Source: DATDRQ01 sp035291645
GTDB lineage: Bacteria; Chloroflexota; Anaerolineae; Anaerolineales; UBA4823
Length of the DNA: 14,364 nt
Assembly: GCA_035291645.1 (NCBI GenBank)
Contig: DATDRQ010000178.1
Span: 1 to 14,364, forward strand
Direction: 5' to 3'
This document shows, one piece after another, positions 12,153 to 14,364 of the stretch; position 1 is the first letter of the stretch, and every line of letters starts with the position of its first letter. Both the position numbers and the translations under genes were made by a program. The notes under the pieces are model-generated. The model had not been told where the DNA came from. It was given only the letters and a program-made list of their open reading frames with translations, and searched no databases.

Positions 12153-13187
12153 TTACAAAGCCTTGCGGTAGATGGCGTGGCGCTGCGCCAGGCGGAAGCC
12201 GACGCTCTCATACAAAAGGTTCGCCCCGTTCAGGTTCTGCGAGTCGACGCCCAGGGCGGCCTCCTGCATGCCCATCTCCTGGAACATCCTCAGGCTGCGG
12301 GTCAACAGGGCGCGTGCCAGGCCGCGCCTTCTCCACGGACGACGCACCGAGATGCCCTCGGTGTAGCCGCGCCTGCGCCGATATTCGGCGTTCTCCTCCG
12401 AGTCGATGTAGTTTAACACAGACCCCGCTACCTGATCATCTTCCCAAGCGACCATCCACAGACCGGGGTTGAAATCCGGCCCCTCTCTCAGGCGCTGGAA
12501 CTCCTCCTCCGGCTCGGGGATCGAGTTCCAGTGGTCGCGGAAGGCCTCCTGGCTGGCGTCCCAGACGGTGCGCACCTGTCCATCCAGCACCGGGCGCACC
12601 TCCAACCCCTCCGGCAAAGGTGTGACAACCGCCGCCTCCGACAGCGGGTGCACCATGTGGAACTCGTAGCGTACCGGCTGGTAGCCTTCCCGCCCCATCA
12701 AGGCTATCTTGCCGGTCTCGCCCTCGGCGGCCAACACGTCGGTAAAACGCGGGGTGGAGGCCTGGATCAGCCCCTGCGACTCAAGGCGGCCGGCGACCTG
12801 GCGCAGGCGTGCTTCGTTATGCCTGAGGATGGCTGTACCGATGCCCTTGCGCCGCCAATCGGGGTGCAGGAAGGCCAGCTGCATGCCGATCCACTCACCG
12901 GACTCGTTCAGGTCCCACCAGACCCGCCCATAGCCGACCGCCGCAGCATTCACCTCGGCGAAGATCATATCCTGAGCTGGGTCGCTGTGATGCAGGTGAG
13001 CGTAGGTGCGGGCGACCGCCTCCAGCGTGTCGGAACGCTCGATCCCGTCGGCCTGCTTGCTGGCGTTGATCACGGCCAGGATGCTGGCGTAATCCGCCTC
13101 GCCGAGAAAGCCGCGGAAGACCAGGCCGGGGAGGTGCGGGCGGAAAGGGGGATCGATCAGGTGATTATTGATTGCTGATTTAGCCAT
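12153..13187 (-). CDS. Tandem-domain GNAT N-acetyltransferase
   Basis: A 344-residue protein with two GCN5-related acetyltransferase domains. The first (about 22-180) carries acetyl-CoA motif WRRKGIG (111-117) after a beta strand MQLAFLHP; the second (about 195-344) carries WRRRGLA (285-291) after TEGISVRRP and ends with the typical NLNGANLLYESVGF segment. The two-domain layout resembles mycothiol synthase MshD and related enzymes, in which usually one domain is active; true MshD function is not claimed. The start at 13187 is preferred over an in-frame ATG at 13289 because GGAG at 13194-13197 lies 6 nt upstream and the longer form would overlap the MFS gene by about 80 bp in another frame. 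It follows the MFS stop by 19 bp and precedes the HAD gene by 20 bp. Confidence 0.88.
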   Translation of the reverse strand: MAKSAINNHLIDPPFRPHLPGLVFRGFLGEADYASILAVINASKQADGIERSDTLEAVARTYAHLHHSDPAQDMIFAEVNAAAVGYGRVWWDLNESGEWIGMQLAFLHPDWRRKGIGTAILRHNEARLRQVAGRLESQGLIQASTPRFTDVLAAEGETGKIALMGREGYQPVRYEFHMVHPLSEAAVVTPLPEGLEVRPVLDGQVRTVWDASQEAFRDHWNSIPEPEEEFQRLREGPDFNPGLWMVAWEDDQVAGSVLNYIDSEENAEYRRRRGYTEGISVRRPWRRRGLARALLTRSLRMFQEMGMQEAALGVDSQNLNGANLLYESVGFRLAQRHAIYRKAL

Positions 13188-13193
13188 TACGGA

Positions 13194-13197
13194 CTCC
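13194..13197 (-). promoter_or_regulatory. Ribosome binding site of the double-GNAT gene
   Basis: GGAG on the minus strand, 6 nt before the ATG at 13187 and in the 19-bp gap after the MFS stop. It supports this start over the overlapping upstream ATG. Confidence 0.6.
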
Positions 13198-13206
13198 AAT
13201 TCTTCT

Positions 13207-14364
13207 TTAATCGACTGCAGAGCTGCTGTTCGCCGGGTTATCGCCGTTTTTCGGCAGCTTGAACTTGAACCAGACCGGGAAGATCGCAAGCAAGGTTAGC
13301 AGGGCGGTCAGGGAGAAGGGCGCCCGCGGGCTGACCCGCTCCCATAGCTGCGCCCCGAGCGCCGGGGCCGGCAGCGAGACCACGCCCAGGCTGGTCTGGA
13401 ACAGGCCGAAGGCGGTGCCGCGCATCTTCTCGGGGACGGCCTTGCTGATCAGCGCCTGGTAGGCCGGGGACATCAGGCCCATGCCCATCCCGAGCAAGGC
13501 CCAGGCGGCGGCATACCCGTAGAAGGTGTCCACCTTCAGGAAGGTCACCAGGGCCAGGAACTGCAGCAGGAAGCCCAGGGCGATCGCCAGGCGCTCGCCC
13601 TTCTTGTCCGCCAGCCAGCCGGCCGGCAGGGTGACCAGCATCATGAAGACACCGAAGATCGACTCGAGCCAGCCGATCTGCAGGATGCTCAGCCCGCCGA
13701 TATCCTGCAGGTAGATCGGCAGCAGGGTGAAAGACAGGGCGTAGGCCACGTCGCGCACCCCATCGGTGACCAGCACCCAGGTGACCAGCCCGCCAGCCAG
13801 CACCATCCCGACCATGATGCCCAGGTCGCGTCTCAGGTTGGCGGCGGACAGCTGGCCTGCAGCGGTATCCGGGTCCCGCGCGGCGGCGCGAGCCATGCCG
13901 ATGCGGATCAGGGTGGCGATGAAGTACAGGCCACCGGCGACGACCAGCATCGCCCGGAAGCCATAGGCGCCGGCCAGCCAGCCGCCCAGCGGCGGTCCGA
14001 CGATGTTGACCACGATGAAGATGGTCTCGGTGATGCCGTAGACGCGCGCCCGGTTCTCCTCGGCCGATTCCTCGGCGATGAAGGCGCCGAAGCTGGGGGC
14101 GACAAGGGAGCGGGTGACCGAGGACAGGCCTTCCCCTAACAGCACCCAACCCCAGGTAGGCGCCAGGATCAGCCCGACGTAGGAGAACACGCCGGCCACG
14201 CTGCCCATGGCGATGGAGCGCAGCCGGCCGAGCGAGTCCGAGATCCAGCCGCCCAGGATCTGCAGCGCCAGGGGGATGATCTGGGACAGGGTGAAGAACA
14301 GGCCCACCTGGACGACGCTGGCGTTGAGCTGCTTCAGGTAGAGCGGCAGGAGCGGACCGTACAT
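13207..14364 (-). CDS. MFS transporter (5' end probably cut by window)
   Basis: At least 385 residues of a major facilitator. Motif A is GGWISDSLGRLR (about 38-49), and a second copy in the C-terminal half reads GWLADKKGERL, typical of the internal duplication; about 11-12 hydrophobic segments are seen. An ATG lies exactly at the window edge, but the protein would then begin inside what is normally the first helix (MYGPLLPLYLKQL), so the true start is probably outside the window. The pattern PLLPLYLKQLNASVVQVGLFFTLSQI is of the drug/sugar-like MFS_1 type. It is the most upstream visible gene of the minus-strand cluster and runs into the GNAT gene 19 bp later. Substrate is unknown. Confidence 0.85.
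   Translation of the reverse strand: MYGPLLPLYLKQLNASVVQVGLFFTLSQIIPLALQILGGWISDSLGRLRSIAMGSVAGVFSYVGLILAPTWGWVLLGEGLSSVTRSLVAPSFGAFIAEESAEENRARVYGITETIFIVVNIVGPPLGGWLAGAYGFRAMLVVAGGLYFIATLIRIGMARAAARDPDTAAGQLSAANLRRDLGIMVGMVLAGGLVTWVLVTDGVRDVAYALSFTLLPIYLQDIGGLSILQIGWLESIFGVFMMLVTLPAGWLADKKGERLAIALGFLLQFLALVTFLKVDTFYGYAAAWALLGMGMGLMSPAYQALISKAVPEKMRGTAFGLFQTSLGVVSLPAPALGAQLWERVSPRAPFSLTALLTLLAIFPVWFKFKLPKNGDNPANSSSAVD

Overview
The window looks like a chromosomal segment from a GC-rich member of the Chloroflexota, most likely an Anaerolineae-type bacterium. This is inferred from the high-GC coding bias, the lipoprotein signals, and a secreted protease with the long Thr-Pro linker common in that group. 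No rRNA, tRNA, insertion sequence or CRISPR array is visible. No gene-free stretch exceeds 300 bases; the longest (7333-7577) holds the protease promoter.

Plus strand, 1-3660: the 3' end of a CopB-like P1B-type ATPase is followed by a module of three genes. These are a lipoprotein with a PCYCGC motif, a NapH/NosR-like polytopic membrane protein with several Cys clusters for Fe-S centres, and a membrane-anchored DUF1573-like protein. The third gene is the most interesting object here. Its frame is interrupted by one TGA (3436-3438) directly after a Cys codon, then continues for 59 more sense codons of normal coding character to a TAA at 3616-3618. Twelve bases after the TGA starts a perfect 7-bp hairpin with a GGUGC loop, in the place and form of a bacterial SECIS element. 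I read it as a 164-residue selenoprotein with a vicinal Cys-Sec pair, followed by a Met/His-rich strand. With the neighbouring ATPase and Cys-rich proteins it could form an extracytoplasmic soft-metal or thiol-redox module. A strong bidirectional terminator closes the unit.

Minus strand, 3687-7473: a small lipoprotein of unknown function, then a 996-residue secreted subtilase (prodomain, S8 catalytic domain, Asp-box propeller-like region, Thr/Pro linker, C-terminal beta domain). The protease has a clear sigma70-type promoter and a terminator.

7578-8628: a cupin and a MarR-family regulator are divergently transcribed from a 91-bp AT-rich gap. The cupin promoter matches the sigma70 consensus exactly, and a MarR promoter overlaps it, which suggests local control by the regulator.

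8667-14364, minus strand: a tightly packed cluster reads MFS transporter (cut by the window edge), double-GNAT acetyltransferase, HAD hydrolase, GatA-type amidase, MFS exporter. Spacing of 9-46 bp suggests one transcript. The combination suggests modification and transport of a small amide or amine compound, but the substrate cannot be read from sequence.
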